From assembly GCA_041648735.1 (NCBI GenBank), contig JBAZOO010000009.1:1-64000 (forward strand): a stretch of DNA of 64,000 bases. Direction: 5' to 3'. The stretch's first letter is position 1. Every line of letters starts with the position of its first letter. This stretch comes from JBAZOO01 sp041648735 (lineage in GTDB: Bacteria > Verrucomicrobiota > Lentisphaeria > Oligosphaerales > CAITYL01). A model generated the notes under the pieces. The model did not search any database. It had not been told where the DNA came from and saw only the letters and a list, made by a program, of their open reading frames with translations. This document shows, in pieces, positions 1 through 8,428 of this stretch. Both the position numbers and the translations under genes were made by a program.

Positions 1-81
1 TTCGGCGGGCCCCGCACGGGCCGGGCCCCCGCCCCCGCCTGGTCCCCCGCAAGCTGGACCCGCCTCGCGCCGATCCCGTGA
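1..81 (+). CDS. C-terminal tail of an upstream gene (partial)
   Basis: Frame 1 is open from the window edge to a TGA at 79-81, giving a 26-residue tail rich in Pro and Ala that ends LAPIP. The stop overlaps the GTG start of birA as GTGA, the same overlap style seen between several definite gene pairs in this window. That makes a real upstream gene ending here plausible. The frame of birA itself is also open to the left edge, so the alternative is that birA starts further upstream. Product not recognisable. Confidence 0.35.
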   Translation, partial: FGGPRTGRAPAPAWSPASWTRLAPIP

Positions 82-1106
82 CACCCCCACCCCCACCCCC
101 CCCCAAACTCGGCCCGACCACCCGGCAGGTGCTGGAACTGCTCCAAACCAGCGCCGGCGCCAACCTCTCCGGCCAGGAAATGTGCCGCCGCCTCGGCATT
201 TCGCGGACGGCGGTCTGGAAGCACATCAACCTCCTGCGGCGCAATGGCTACCAGGTCGAGGCCCACCCCCGCCGCGGCTACCGCCTCGCGGAACGCCCCA
301 ACCGCCCCCTCGCCGCCGAAGTCGAAAGCCGCCTGCGGACTTCGCGCCTGGGGCGGCCGTTGACCTATCTGGCAAGCCTCGACTCCACCAACCGCCGGCT
401 GCTGGCGCTGGCCGAACAGGGCGCGCCCGAAGGCACCCTCATCGTCGCCGAAACCCAGACCGGCGGCCGCGGGCGGCTGAGCCGGAGCTGGTTCTCGCCG
501 CCGGGGGTCAACCTCTACCTCTCCCTCCTGCTGCGCCCGGCGGTGCCGCCCCTGCGCGTCCCCTCCCTCGCCCTGGCCGTCGGCCTGGCCGTGCGCCGCG
601 CCGTCGCCCGCCTCGCCCCGGAACTGGAGGTCCAGGTGAAATGGCCCAACGACCTCTTCCTCGGCGGCCGCAAGCTGGCCGGCATCCTCTGCGAAATGCG
701 CAGCGAGCTGGACCGCGTCCATTACGTGGTCGCCGGCATCGGCCTGAACGTGAACCTGCTTGAGGCGGAACTGCCGCCAGAGCTGCGCGGCCGCGCCACC
801 TCCCTGCGCATCGCCGCCGGCCATGAGTGGTCCCGGCCGGAGTTGCTGGCCACCCTGCTCGAAGAGCTGGAGCCAGTCTACGACCAGTGGCAACGCGCCG
901 GCCTCGCCCCCTTCCTCCCCGAACTGGAGCGGCACGCCTACCTGCAAGGACGCGAGGTGACCGTTGATTTTGGGGCGGAACAGCTCCGGGGCCGCGTCGC
1001 CGGCCTCGCCGCCTCCGGCGCCCTCATCCTCGAACTGCCCGGCGGCCGCCGCCGCGAAGTCCTCTCGGGCGACGTCTTCCTCAGCGCGATCGGCGCCGCC
1101 CCGTAA
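78..1106 (+). CDS. birA: Bifunctional biotin-[acetyl-CoA-carboxylase] ligase / biotin repressor
   Basis: Attaches biotin to the biotin carboxyl carrier protein via biotinyl-5'-AMP; the extra N-terminal domain suggests it also represses biotin genes. Residues about 15-70 form a winged helix-turn-helix (SGQEMCRRLGISRTAVWKHI). The catalytic core follows, with the biotin-binding GGRGRLSRSW at 129-138 and KWPNDLFLGGRKLAGILCE near 190-207. A small SH3-like domain lies at about 290-340. The length of 342 aa fits class II BirA. The start is GTG at 78, before a run of seven prolines; a later start is possible because that run is poorly conserved. It converges on proS with an 18-bp gap. Confidence 0.93.
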   Translation: MTPPPPPPPKLGPTTRQVLELLQTSAGANLSGQEMCRRLGISRTAVWKHINLLRRNGYQVEAHPRRGYRLAERPNRPLAAEVESRLRTSRLGRPLTYLASLDSTNRRLLALAEQGAPEGTLIVAETQTGGRGRLSRSWFSPPGVNLYLSLLLRPAVPPLRVPSLALAVGLAVRRAVARLAPELEVQVKWPNDLFLGGRKLAGILCEMRSELDRVHYVVAGIGLNVNLLEAELPPELRGRATSLRIAAGHEWSRPELLATLLEELEPVYDQWQRAGLAPFLPELERHAYLQGREVTVDFGAEQLRGRVAGLAASGALILELPGGRRREVLSGDVFLSAIGAAP

Positions 1107-1124
1107 GCCGCCGCCCCACCGGCG

Positions 1125-2858
1125 TCACGGGGCCTCGGCCACCGCCAACGCGGCGTCAACCTGCCCCCGCATCGCCGCCACCACCCCCTCCCGCGCCAGC
1201 AGCTCGGAGTTCCGGCCACCGTCGCGGCGCTTGAACTCGACCTTGCCCTGGGCCAGGGACTTGGGGGAGACGATGAGGCGCAAGGGGCAACCGATGAGGT
1301 CGGCGTCGGCAAAGGCGAAGCCGGCCTTCTCCCCCCGGTCGTCGTAGAGCACCTCCAGCCCGGCGGCCTGCAACTCGCCATAGAGCTTCTCGCAGGCGTC
1401 CTTGACCTCCGGCTGGTTCAGGTTCAATCCGATGAGCTGGACCTGGTACGGGGCGATGCCCATCGGCCAGACCGGGCCATAGGCGTCATGGCTCTGCTCG
1501 ATCACGGCGGCCATGGTCCGGCCGACGCCGATGCCGTAGCAGCCCATGATCATCGGATGACTTTTCCCATTCTGGTCCAAGTAATTGCAATTCATGCTCA
1601 AGGTATACTTGGTGCCGAGCTGGAAGATGTTGCCAACCTCGATCCCGCGCAGCAGCCGCAGCGGCTGGCCAGTGACCGGGCAGGGGTCGCCCTCGCGCAC
1701 GGTGGCAATGTCCGCAACCTCGCCGCCACTGAAATCCCGCCCATAGTTGAAGTTCTTGAGGTGCCAGTCGGGCTTGTTGGCGCCGACCACCAGGTTGGAG
1801 CTGTTGGCGAAGGAACGGTCCAGGATGATCCGGCATTTCCAGGGATCGACCGACAGCACGGAGGCGAAGCCGGGCTCGGCGCCGATGGCGCGGATCTGCT
1901 CGTCGTTGGCGTACTTGAGTTCCTTGGTCTTGAGCAAGTTGCGCAGCTTCGTCTCGTTCACCTCGAAGTCGCCGCGGATGCAGGCGAAGACCAGCCGGCC
2001 GTCCGCATCGCTGAAGAACACCGCCTTGCCGGTCCGCTCCGGCTTGACCCCCAGGAACTCCGCCACCTCCTCGATGCTCTGCCGGCCGGGGGTATGCACC
2101 TCCTCCAGCGGCAGGGCCGGCGCCGGCTCGAAGACAATCCCGTGCGTGGCAATCTCCTTGTTCGCCTTGTAGCGGCCATCGGGCGAGATGTAGATCGTGT
2201 CCTCGCCGCACTCGGCAATCGCCATGAACTCGTGGGAGACCTTGCCCCCCATCATCCCGGTGTCCGACTGGATCGAGATGCACTCCCGCAGCCCGACCCG
2301 GCGGAAGATCCGCTCATAGGCCTCATGGACGCGGGCGTAGTACGCCTCCAGGCACTCCTGCGACGCGTGGAAGGAGTAGGCGTCCTTCATGGTGAACTCG
2401 CGGACGCGGATCAGGCCGGCCCGCGGCCGCGCCTCGTCCCGGTACTTGGTCTGGAGCTGGTAGAGCATGCAGGGGAGCTGCTTGTAGCTGGTGACCTCGG
2501 TGCGGCAGAGATGCACCACCGCCTCCTCGTGGGTCATTCCCAGCAGCATCGGCTTGCCGTTGCGGTCCTTGAAGCGGAGCAGCTCGGGGCCGACGGAATG
2601 GGCGCGGCCGGACTCCTCCCACAATTCCTGGGGCAGGACGACGGGCATCAACACTTCCTGCCCACCGACCCGGTCCATCTCCGCGCGGATGATCGCCTCA
2701 ATCTTGGCGGTGATCCGCTTCCCCAGCGGCAGCAGCGAATAGATGCCGGCCGAGACCGGGCGGCAATAGCCGCCGCGGATGAGGAAGATGTGGCTGGCCG
2801 TCTGGGCGTCGCGGGGCGCATCCTTGAGGCGCTGCCCGACCATCTGCGAAAGGCGCAT
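1125..2858 (-). CDS. proS: Prolyl-tRNA synthetase, bacterial type
   Basis: Class II synthetase charging tRNA-Pro in the cytoplasm. The 577-aa protein shows THEEA at 109-113, motif 2 with RDEARPRAGLIRVREF at about 140-155 and KDAYSF following. The INS editing domain spans about 225-400, and motif 3 is GCYGIGVGR near 445. The length is typical of bacterial ProRS with an editing insertion. The open frame continues upstream to 3047, but MRLSQM at 2858 matches the usual N-terminus of the family. It follows the TPR-like gene with a 20-bp gap, so it is probably the last gene of the ileS-to-proS run. Confidence 0.97.
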   Translation of the reverse strand: MRLSQMVGQRLKDAPRDAQTASHIFLIRGGYCRPVSAGIYSLLPLGKRITAKIEAIIRAEMDRVGGQEVLMPVVLPQELWEESGRAHSVGPELLRFKDRNGKPMLLGMTHEEAVVHLCRTEVTSYKQLPCMLYQLQTKYRDEARPRAGLIRVREFTMKDAYSFHASQECLEAYYARVHEAYERIFRRVGLRECISIQSDTGMMGGKVSHEFMAIAECGEDTIYISPDGRYKANKEIATHGIVFEPAPALPLEEVHTPGRQSIEEVAEFLGVKPERTGKAVFFSDADGRLVFACIRGDFEVNETKLRNLLKTKELKYANDEQIRAIGAEPGFASVLSVDPWKCRIILDRSFANSSNLVVGANKPDWHLKNFNYGRDFSGGEVADIATVREGDPCPVTGQPLRLLRGIEVGNIFQLGTKYTLSMNCNYLDQNGKSHPMIMGCYGIGVGRTMAAVIEQSHDAYGPVWPMGIAPYQVQLIGLNLNQPEVKDACEKLYGELQAAGLEVLYDDRGEKAGFAFADADLIGCPLRLIVSPKSLAQGKVEFKRRDGGRNSELLAREGVVAAMRGQVDAALAVAEAP

Positions 2859-2878
2859 GGCTCTGGACTCCGTGTCAA

Positions 2879-3286
2879 TCACTTCCGTTTCGTGCGTTCG
2901 CCGCGCCGCCCCAGGGCACCCATGTCGCCCAGCCGCCTTTGGGCGGCGGTCGCCGCGGTGTGCTGCGGGTATTGGGCGATGGTCGCCTCGTACCAGGCGC
3001 GGGCATTCTCGAAGTTCCGCTGGTTTTCCTGGCAGACGCCGGCCCAATAGTAGGCTTGGGGCACGTCGGGATGATCCGGGAACGCCACAATCGCCTGCTC
3101 AATCCCAGCGCAGGCGTCGGCGTGATGTCCGACCCAGTAGAGCGCCCGGCAACAGTTGAACGCCGTGGCCGGCGCCCAAGGCTTGGCCGGGTTTTTCAGG
3201 CTGGTGGAAATCAGGAAGTTGCTGACGGGGCGCACCGAGACCACCAGCAAAAACAGCACTGCGGCAATGGCCAACAACTTTTTCAT
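2879..3286 (-). CDS. Small exported TPR-like protein
   Basis: The 135-aa protein starts MKKLLAIAAVLFLLVVSV, a hydrophobic signal or anchor segment. A region resembling one or two tetratricopeptide units follows (PDVPQAYYWAGVCQENQ, then FENARAWYEATIAQYP). The tail is basic. The start ATG at 3286 overlaps the stop of the upstream gene as ATGA and has a GGAGAAGG ribosome site, so the two are probably translationally coupled. TPR-like units usually mediate protein contacts; the partner may be the coiled-coil membrane protein encoded just upstream. No specific function can be assigned. Confidence 0.8.
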   Translation of the reverse strand: MKKLLAIAAVLFLLVVSVRPVSNFLISTSLKNPAKPWAPATAFNCCRALYWVGHHADACAGIEQAIVAFPDHPDVPQAYYWAGVCQENQRNFENARAWYEATIAQYPQHTAATAAQRRLGDMGALGRRGERTKRK

Positions 3287-4869
3287 GATGCCTTCTCCTT
3301 GCTTGCCGGCTCCGGTGGGGACGGGGGTTCGGCCGTGACTGGGGCGGCCGCCGGCGGCGGTTTCGCCCCGGCGTTCTGCCGGGCCTTGTGCCGCGCCCGG
3401 GCGTCCACTCCCTTCTGGTAGTGTTCCCAGATGATATAGGCCATGAAACCGAAATAGCCAAGGTCGACCAGTAACAGCAGCCAGGAGGCGATCCGGATCG
3501 TGCCGGCCGGTTTGAGCAGCATCACCAGCATCAGGTAGCCCAGCACGATGCAACTGAAGGAGAGGCCCAGCATCAGGTACTTGGTCTCGCGGCGGTTGGC
3601 CTCGGCCATGGCCAGCTTGCGGATCTGGTATTCCGCCTTGGCCGCCTCGGAGAGGCCGGCCGTCTCGTCAACGGCGGCGGGGCGGGGCGCCGCCGCCGCC
3701 GGGGCGCCGGCCGCGGCCGGCCGGGCCAGGGGCGCCGCCGCCGGACGCTTGAAACCCTTGAGGCCGGCCTTGCCGCCGGCCTTGCCCAACTTGCCCAACT
3801 TGCCCAACTTGCCCGGCGGCCCCGCCGCCGGCGGCTCGGCGGCAGGCACCGCCTCCTCGGCGGGCGGGGGCGCGGCAACCGCTTCCGCCTCAACTTTCGC
3901 GGCCGCCACCACTGCCGCCTGCGCTTCCGCTTCCGCCGCCACTTTCGCCGCCGCCGCCGCCGCCTGCGCCTTGCTCTCGGCCAGCAACGTTTCCGCCGCC
4001 TTCGCCGCCTCCTCCCGGATGCGCAGCGCCTCCTCCTCGGCCATCCGCAGTTCATCGGCAAGCTGTTTCTGGGTGTATTCCTTCAAGGCCGCCAGCTCCG
4101 CCGCCGCCTTCGCCTGCAGCTCGGCGCGCAGCGCAGCCGTTTCCGCCGCGGCCCGGGCGTGGGCCTCTTCGACCAGCCGCCGCGCCTCCGCCGCGCCCTG
4201 CTCCCGGGCCTTTGCAACGATCGTGCCCGCCTCGGCTTGGACGGCGGCACGCGCCTCGGCGGCGGCAGTCTCGGCCTGCTGCCGCACCGCCTCCTCCGTC
4301 TGCGCCTTCAAGGTCGCCGCCTCCGCCAGGGCCCTCGCCCGCAACCGGGCCGCCTCCGCCGCCGCTTCCTGGAGCAGCACCTGGGCCTGCGCCTGGGCCA
4401 GATCCAGGCTGGGCGGAACCGCCACGGCCGGCGGCATGACGCCGGGGACGGCCGGTGCCGGAGCGCCACCCACCGGCTGCACCGGCTGCACCACCGGCAT
4501 GGCCGCCGCCGGCGTCTCCGTCCGCGGCGGCGGCGGCGGAATGATCCGCGCCGAGGCTCCCGGCTTCACGGGCATCACCCGCTGGGACGTTGCGGCGCCG
4601 CCCAGCTTGAGCCGCGCCGAAGCGGAGGCCGGCAACGGCTTGAAGGAGGCCGTCCCCGCCGCGGTCATCCGCCCCACTGAGCGGGAGGAAGCACGGGCGA
4701 CTTTCAGCACCGGTGCCGCCGTGGCCGGCTCCGAACTGGCGGGCGCCGGGGCCGGGGGCAGCTCGGCCGGCGTCATCGCCACGGCGCAAAGCGGGCACAC
4801 CGGCTCCGCCTCCGGCTGCTCGCTGGTCCTGCTCGCGCCGCACTTCGGGCAAATGTAGGTGATGGCCAT
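3283..4869 (-). CDS. Zinc-ribbon, alanine-rich coiled-coil protein with two C-terminal membrane helices
   Basis: The 528-aa protein begins with a CxxC...CxxC zinc ribbon (YICPKCGAS, then PVCPLCAV, residues 6-29). A Pro/Ala-rich linker follows. Residues about 165-335 form a very long Ala/Glu/Lys-rich helix, predicted coiled coil, with repeated EAAAEAARL-like text. A low-complexity stretch with LGKLGKLGKLGKAGGKAG lies near 355-375. Two hydrophobic segments near 445-495 (LGLSFSCIVLGYLMLVMLL and IASWLLLLVDLGYFGFMAYI) look like a membrane hairpin. The family is not recognised. It sits between ileS and the TPR-like protein, overlapping the latter. Part of the coiled-coil signal may reflect GC-driven alanine bias. 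Confidence 0.75.
   Translation of the reverse strand: MAITYICPKCGASRTSEQPEAEPVCPLCAVAMTPAELPPAPAPASSEPATAAPVLKVARASSRSVGRMTAAGTASFKPLPASASARLKLGGAATSQRVMPVKPGASARIIPPPPPRTETPAAAMPVVQPVQPVGGAPAPAVPGVMPPAVAVPPSLDLAQAQAQVLLQEAAAEAARLRARALAEAATLKAQTEEAVRQQAETAAAEARAAVQAEAGTIVAKAREQGAAEARRLVEEAHARAAAETAALRAELQAKAAAELAALKEYTQKQLADELRMAEEEALRIREEAAKAAETLLAESKAQAAAAAAKVAAEAEAQAAVVAAAKVEAEAVAAPPPAEEAVPAAEPPAAGPPGKLGKLGKLGKAGGKAGLKGFKRPAAAPLARPAAAGAPAAAAPRPAAVDETAGLSEAAKAEYQIRKLAMAEANRRETKYLMLGLSFSCIVLGYLMLVMLLKPAGTIRIASWLLLLVDLGYFGFMAYIIWEHYQKGVDARARHKARQNAGAKPPPAAAPVTAEPPSPPEPASKEKAS
3784..3819. repeat. 9-bp tandem repeat inside the coiled-coil gene
   Basis: Four copies of a CTTGCCCAA-type unit (9 bp) stand in a row. 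On the minus strand they encode the Gly-Lys-Leu triplets of the low-complexity linker. The period is a multiple of three, so copy-number change would lengthen or shorten the linker without breaking the frame. Confidence 0.8.
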
Positions 4870-4894
4870 GTTTTGGATTCCTCAACCTTCCAGG

Positions 4895-7800
4895 TCAAGC
4901 CCCCGGCGCGGGGGGCGTTCCGGCTTTGGCAATCGCGATGCGGCACGGCTCGCCGTTGATCTCGGCCGCCGGCGTCTCCGGCAGGGCCGCCGCCGCCAGC
5001 TCCACCGCCAGCGTCTCCCCCTTCACGTACTCCGCGAACGCCGCCAGGGCCGCCGCGGGCGCGGCCGGCAGGTCGTAGCGCACGGCAATGCGGTCCGTGA
5101 CTTCCAGCCCCGCCTCCTTGCGCAAGGCCTGGATGCGGCTGACCAGGTCGCGCGCCCACCCCTCCCGGACCAGTTCCGGCGTGAGCCGGGTGTCGAGGGC
5201 AATGGTGACCTCGCCTTCGTTGGCGACGGTCAGGCCGGGCCGCTCCTGGCGCTGGATCGTCACGTCCGCGGCGGCCAGTTCGATGGGCGGTTCGCCATCG
5301 GCAAGGTCGAGAGCCACCGGCTGGCCGGCGCGCAGGTCGCGGATCCGCGCCACCGGCAGCGCCTCGACCGCCGCCGCCGCGGCCTTCATCCGCTTGCCCA
5401 GCTTCTTGCCCAGCACCTTGAAGTTCGCCTTCGCCGAAAGATGCACCAGCTCCTCCTCGTCGGCGCCCAGGCGCACCGCCTTGACGTTCAGCTCGTCGGC
5501 AATGACTTCCGCCATCGCCGCCAGGTCGGCGCGGGCCGCCGCGTCGGCGGAGACCAGCACCGCCGCCGCCAGCGGCTGGCGCACCCGCAGCTCCGCCTGC
5601 TTGCGCAGGGAATGGCCAAGGTTGACCGCCGTCATGGTCCGGGCCATGCGCCGGTTCAGCGCATCGTCGCGCCGGGCCGGCTCCGGCCGCGGATAGTCGC
5701 AGAGATGCACCGATTCCGGCATTTGCGGAGTCCGCAAATTGCGGTAGATGGTTTCGGTGACGAAGGGGATGAAGGGCGCCGCAAGCTGGCAGAAGCTGAC
5801 CAGCACCTGGTGCAGCGTGGCGTAGGCCGCCTCCTTGTCGGCGTCGTTCTGGCTCTTCCAGAAGCGGCGGCGGCTGCGGCGGATGTACCAGTTGGTGAGA
5901 TCGTCGAGGAAGCCGGTGAAGCGGGTGGCGGCGCGCTGCAAGTCGTAGGCGTCCAAGGCGGCGCGCATCTCGGCGGCCGTCTCGTCCAGCCGCGAGAGGA
6001 TCCAGCGGTCGAGCAGGTTGGCGGGGGTGGCCGGCGGGCCGGCCTCGCCCCGCGGCGTCCAGCCGTCGACCCGGGCATAGGTCACCAGGAAGCTGTAGGC
6101 GTTCCAGAGCGGCAGGATGACGCTGCGCAGCACCTCGCGCACCGCCTTCTCGCTGAAGCGCAGGTCCTCGGCGCGCACCACGGGTGAGGCCAGCAGGCTC
6201 AGCCGCAGCGCGTCCGCCCCTTCCCGGGCCATCACCTCCAGCGGATCGGGATAGTTCTTGAGGCGCTTGGACATCTTCCGGCCGTCCTCCGCCAGCACCA
6301 GGCCGTTGACCACCACGTTCTTGAACGCCGGCTGGTCGAAGAGCGCCGCGCCGAGCACCACCAGGGTGTAGAACCAGCCCCGGGTCTGGTCCAGCCCCTC
6401 GGCAATGAAGTCCGCCGGGAAGTGCGCCTCGACGAACTCCTTGTTCTCGAAGGGGTAATGGTGCTGCGCATAGGGCATCGAGCCGGACTCGAACCAGCAG
6501 TCCAGCACCTCCGGCACCCGGCGCAGCGGCGCCCCGCCCTGGGCCGAGGGGATCGCCAGCTCATCAACGAAGTGCTTGTGGATGTCGGGCGCCGCCTGCC
6601 CCGTCAGCCGCTCCAGTTCGGCGACGGAGCCGACGACCACCGTCTCGCCGGCGTCGTTGCGCCAGATCGGCAGCGGACAGCCCCAGTAGCGGTTCCGGGA
6701 AATGGCCCAGTCATGGGCATTCTTCAGCCAGTTGCCGAACCGCCCCTCCCGCAGATGCTCCGGCATCCAGTGGATCCGCGCGTTGGCGGCCAGCAGCCGC
6801 TCCTTGATCGCCTCGACCTTGACGAACCAGGTCGAGACCGCCCGGTAGATCAGCGGCGACTCGCAGCGCCAGCAGTGCGGGTAGTTGTGGGTGACGCTCT
6901 CGCGGTGGACCAGCTTGTGCTCCGCCTTGAGCCGCTGGATGATCTCCTTGTCGCAATCCTTGACCGCCCGCCCCTGCCAGTCGCCAACCTCGGCGGTGAA
7001 GCGGCACTCGGCGTCCACCGGACAGACCAGCGGCACGCCGTGCCGCCGCCCCGCCGCCGCGTCCTCCTCGCCAAAGCCAGGGGCGATGTGGACGATCCCC
7101 GTCCCCTCCTCGGTGGAGACGTACTCGGCGGGGATGACCCGGAAGGCGCCCTGCCCCGCGAGCTCCGCAAAGTAGGGGAACAACGGCTCGTAGCGCATCC
7201 CCACCAGCTCCGCGCCCTTCAGCACCTCAAGGATCTCCGGCGGCTGCTTGCCAAAGACCTTGGGCACCAGCGCCGCCGCCAGGATGTACTCCTCGGCACC
7301 GTCGCGCACCCGGGCGTAGTCCACCTCCGGATGCACGGCCAGCGCGGTGTTGCTCGGCAGCGTCCAGGGGGTGGTCGTCCAGGCAAGGAAATGGAGCTTT
7401 TCCCGCCCCACGGCGGCGAAGCGGACGGTGATCGCCGGATCCTGCACCTCGGCGTAGCCCTGGTTCGCCTCGAAATTGGAGAGCGGCGTGGCGCAGCGCG
7501 GGCAGTAGGGCAGGATCTTGTGCCCCTCGTAGACCAGCCCCTTCCCCCAAAGCTGCTTGAACACCCACCAGATGGACTCCATGTAGTCGCGGTCCATGGT
7601 GCGGTAGCCGCCCTGGAAGCTGACCCAGCGGCCGGTGCGCTCCACGACCCGCTCCCATTCCCCGGTGTAGCGCAGGACGATTCCGCGGCAGGCCTCGTTG
7701 AACTTGGCGACGCCGTAGCGCTCGATCTCCGTCTTGCTGGCGAGCCCGAGCATCTTCTCGACCTCGTTCTCCACCGGCAGCCCATGGCAGTCCCAGCCAA

Positions 7801-8047
7801 AAGTGCGGCGGACATGCTTGCCGAGCATGGCCTGGTAGCGGGGAATGACATCCTTGATGGTGCCGGCCAGGAGATGGCCGTAGTGCGGCAGGCCGGTGGC
7901 GAAGGGCGGGCCATCGTAGAAGACGTATTCCGGGGCACCCTCCCGCTGGGCCAGGGAGCGCTGGAAGATCTGCTGCTCCCGCCAGAAGGCAAGCACCTCC
8001 TCTTCCAGGCGGGGGAAGGAAACATCGCTCGGCACGGCGGCAAACAT
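4895..8047 (-). CDS. ileS: Isoleucyl-tRNA synthetase, type 2 (eukaryote-like)
   Basis: Class I synthetase charging tRNA-Ile, 1050 aa. The HIGH-type signature is PHYGH at 54-58. Next come the editing-domain text WTTTPWTLPSNTAL near 225 and KMSKRLKNYPDP near 590. PHYGH together with KMSKR is typical of the type-2 enzymes shared with eukaryotes, which as a class are less sensitive to mupirocin; sensitivity here is inferred. The C-terminal anticodon-binding region is complete. ATG at 8047 is preceded by a 381-bp gene-free stretch. The gene carries one of the GCGGASTCCGC palindromes at 5725-5735, encoding the sequence around LRTPQ. Confidence 0.97.
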   Translation of the reverse strand: MFAAVPSDVSFPRLEEEVLAFWREQQIFQRSLAQREGAPEYVFYDGPPFATGLPHYGHLLAGTIKDVIPRYQAMLGKHVRRTFGWDCHGLPVENEVEKMLGLASKTEIERYGVAKFNEACRGIVLRYTGEWERVVERTGRWVSFQGGYRTMDRDYMESIWWVFKQLWGKGLVYEGHKILPYCPRCATPLSNFEANQGYAEVQDPAITVRFAAVGREKLHFLAWTTTPWTLPSNTALAVHPEVDYARVRDGAEEYILAAALVPKVFGKQPPEILEVLKGAELVGMRYEPLFPYFAELAGQGAFRVIPAEYVSTEEGTGIVHIAPGFGEEDAAAGRRHGVPLVCPVDAECRFTAEVGDWQGRAVKDCDKEIIQRLKAEHKLVHRESVTHNYPHCWRCESPLIYRAVSTWFVKVEAIKERLLAANARIHWMPEHLREGRFGNWLKNAHDWAISRNRYWGCPLPIWRNDAGETVVVGSVAELERLTGQAAPDIHKHFVDELAIPSAQGGAPLRRVPEVLDCWFESGSMPYAQHHYPFENKEFVEAHFPADFIAEGLDQTRGWFYTLVVLGAALFDQPAFKNVVVNGLVLAEDGRKMSKRLKNYPDPLEVMAREGADALRLSLLASPVVRAEDLRFSEKAVREVLRSVILPLWNAYSFLVTYARVDGWTPRGEAGPPATPANLLDRWILSRLDETAAEMRAALDAYDLQRAATRFTGFLDDLTNWYIRRSRRRFWKSQNDADKEAAYATLHQVLVSFCQLAAPFIPFVTETIYRNLRTPQMPESVHLCDYPRPEPARRDDALNRRMARTMTAVNLGHSLRKQAELRVRQPLAAAVLVSADAAARADLAAMAEVIADELNVKAVRLGADEEELVHLSAKANFKVLGKKLGKRMKAAAAAVEALPVARIRDLRAGQPVALDLADGEPPIELAAADVTIQRQERPGLTVANEGEVTIALDTRLTPELVREGWARDLVSRIQALRKEAGLEVTDRIAVRYDLPAAPAAALAAFAEYVKGETLAVELAAAALPETPAAEINGEPCRIAIAKAGTPPAPGA

Positions 8048-8428
8048 CCGGATTCACCTTGGCTGGCGGCTGCGGGGACGGGGCGGCGGCACCCCGCGGG
8101 GGAGCGCAAAAAAAAGTGGGGAATAATGTAGCCCAACTCCCCACATTGCAACGGCCCCGCCCAGCACGGGCGAATTCGCCGTTGGCCTCGGCCGCCGGCC
8201 CGCGGGAAAGCGGTGCCGGCACGGTGGGGGGAACCTCCCCGCGCCCCAGGCACCGGCGAGCGCCGCCATCAAAGGCTGAATTTGCCTGTCCCCAACCTGG
8301 CGCCTACAAGGTGGGGCAGACACTCCTGCCTGCCTCCTGGACATTGGCGGAAATCCATGATTGATGCCCGTCCCCCTCTTCGTTCCCGTCCTCGAATCAG
8401 TTGTTGGGGACAGGCACGGCTTCCCCCG
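8048..8428. other. Gene-free stretch between ileS and nfnB
   Basis: This 381-bp stretch contains no convincing coding region. It holds the ileS upstream region, with an A-rich segment at 8107-8115, and a pair of inverted 13-mers described separately. GC-rich short open frames here have no recognisable content. Confidence 0.6.
8284..8415. repeat. Inverted-repeat element (possible REP/MITE-like remnant)
   Basis: A perfect 13-bp inverted pair, GCCTGTCCCCAAC at 8284-8296 and GTTGGGGACAGGC at 8403-8415, encloses 106 bp with no coding capacity. Short non-coding elements bounded by such repeats are often moved by IS200/REP-type transposases supplied elsewhere in the genome. No transposase is visible here, so the mobile nature is inferred. 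Confidence 0.5.
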
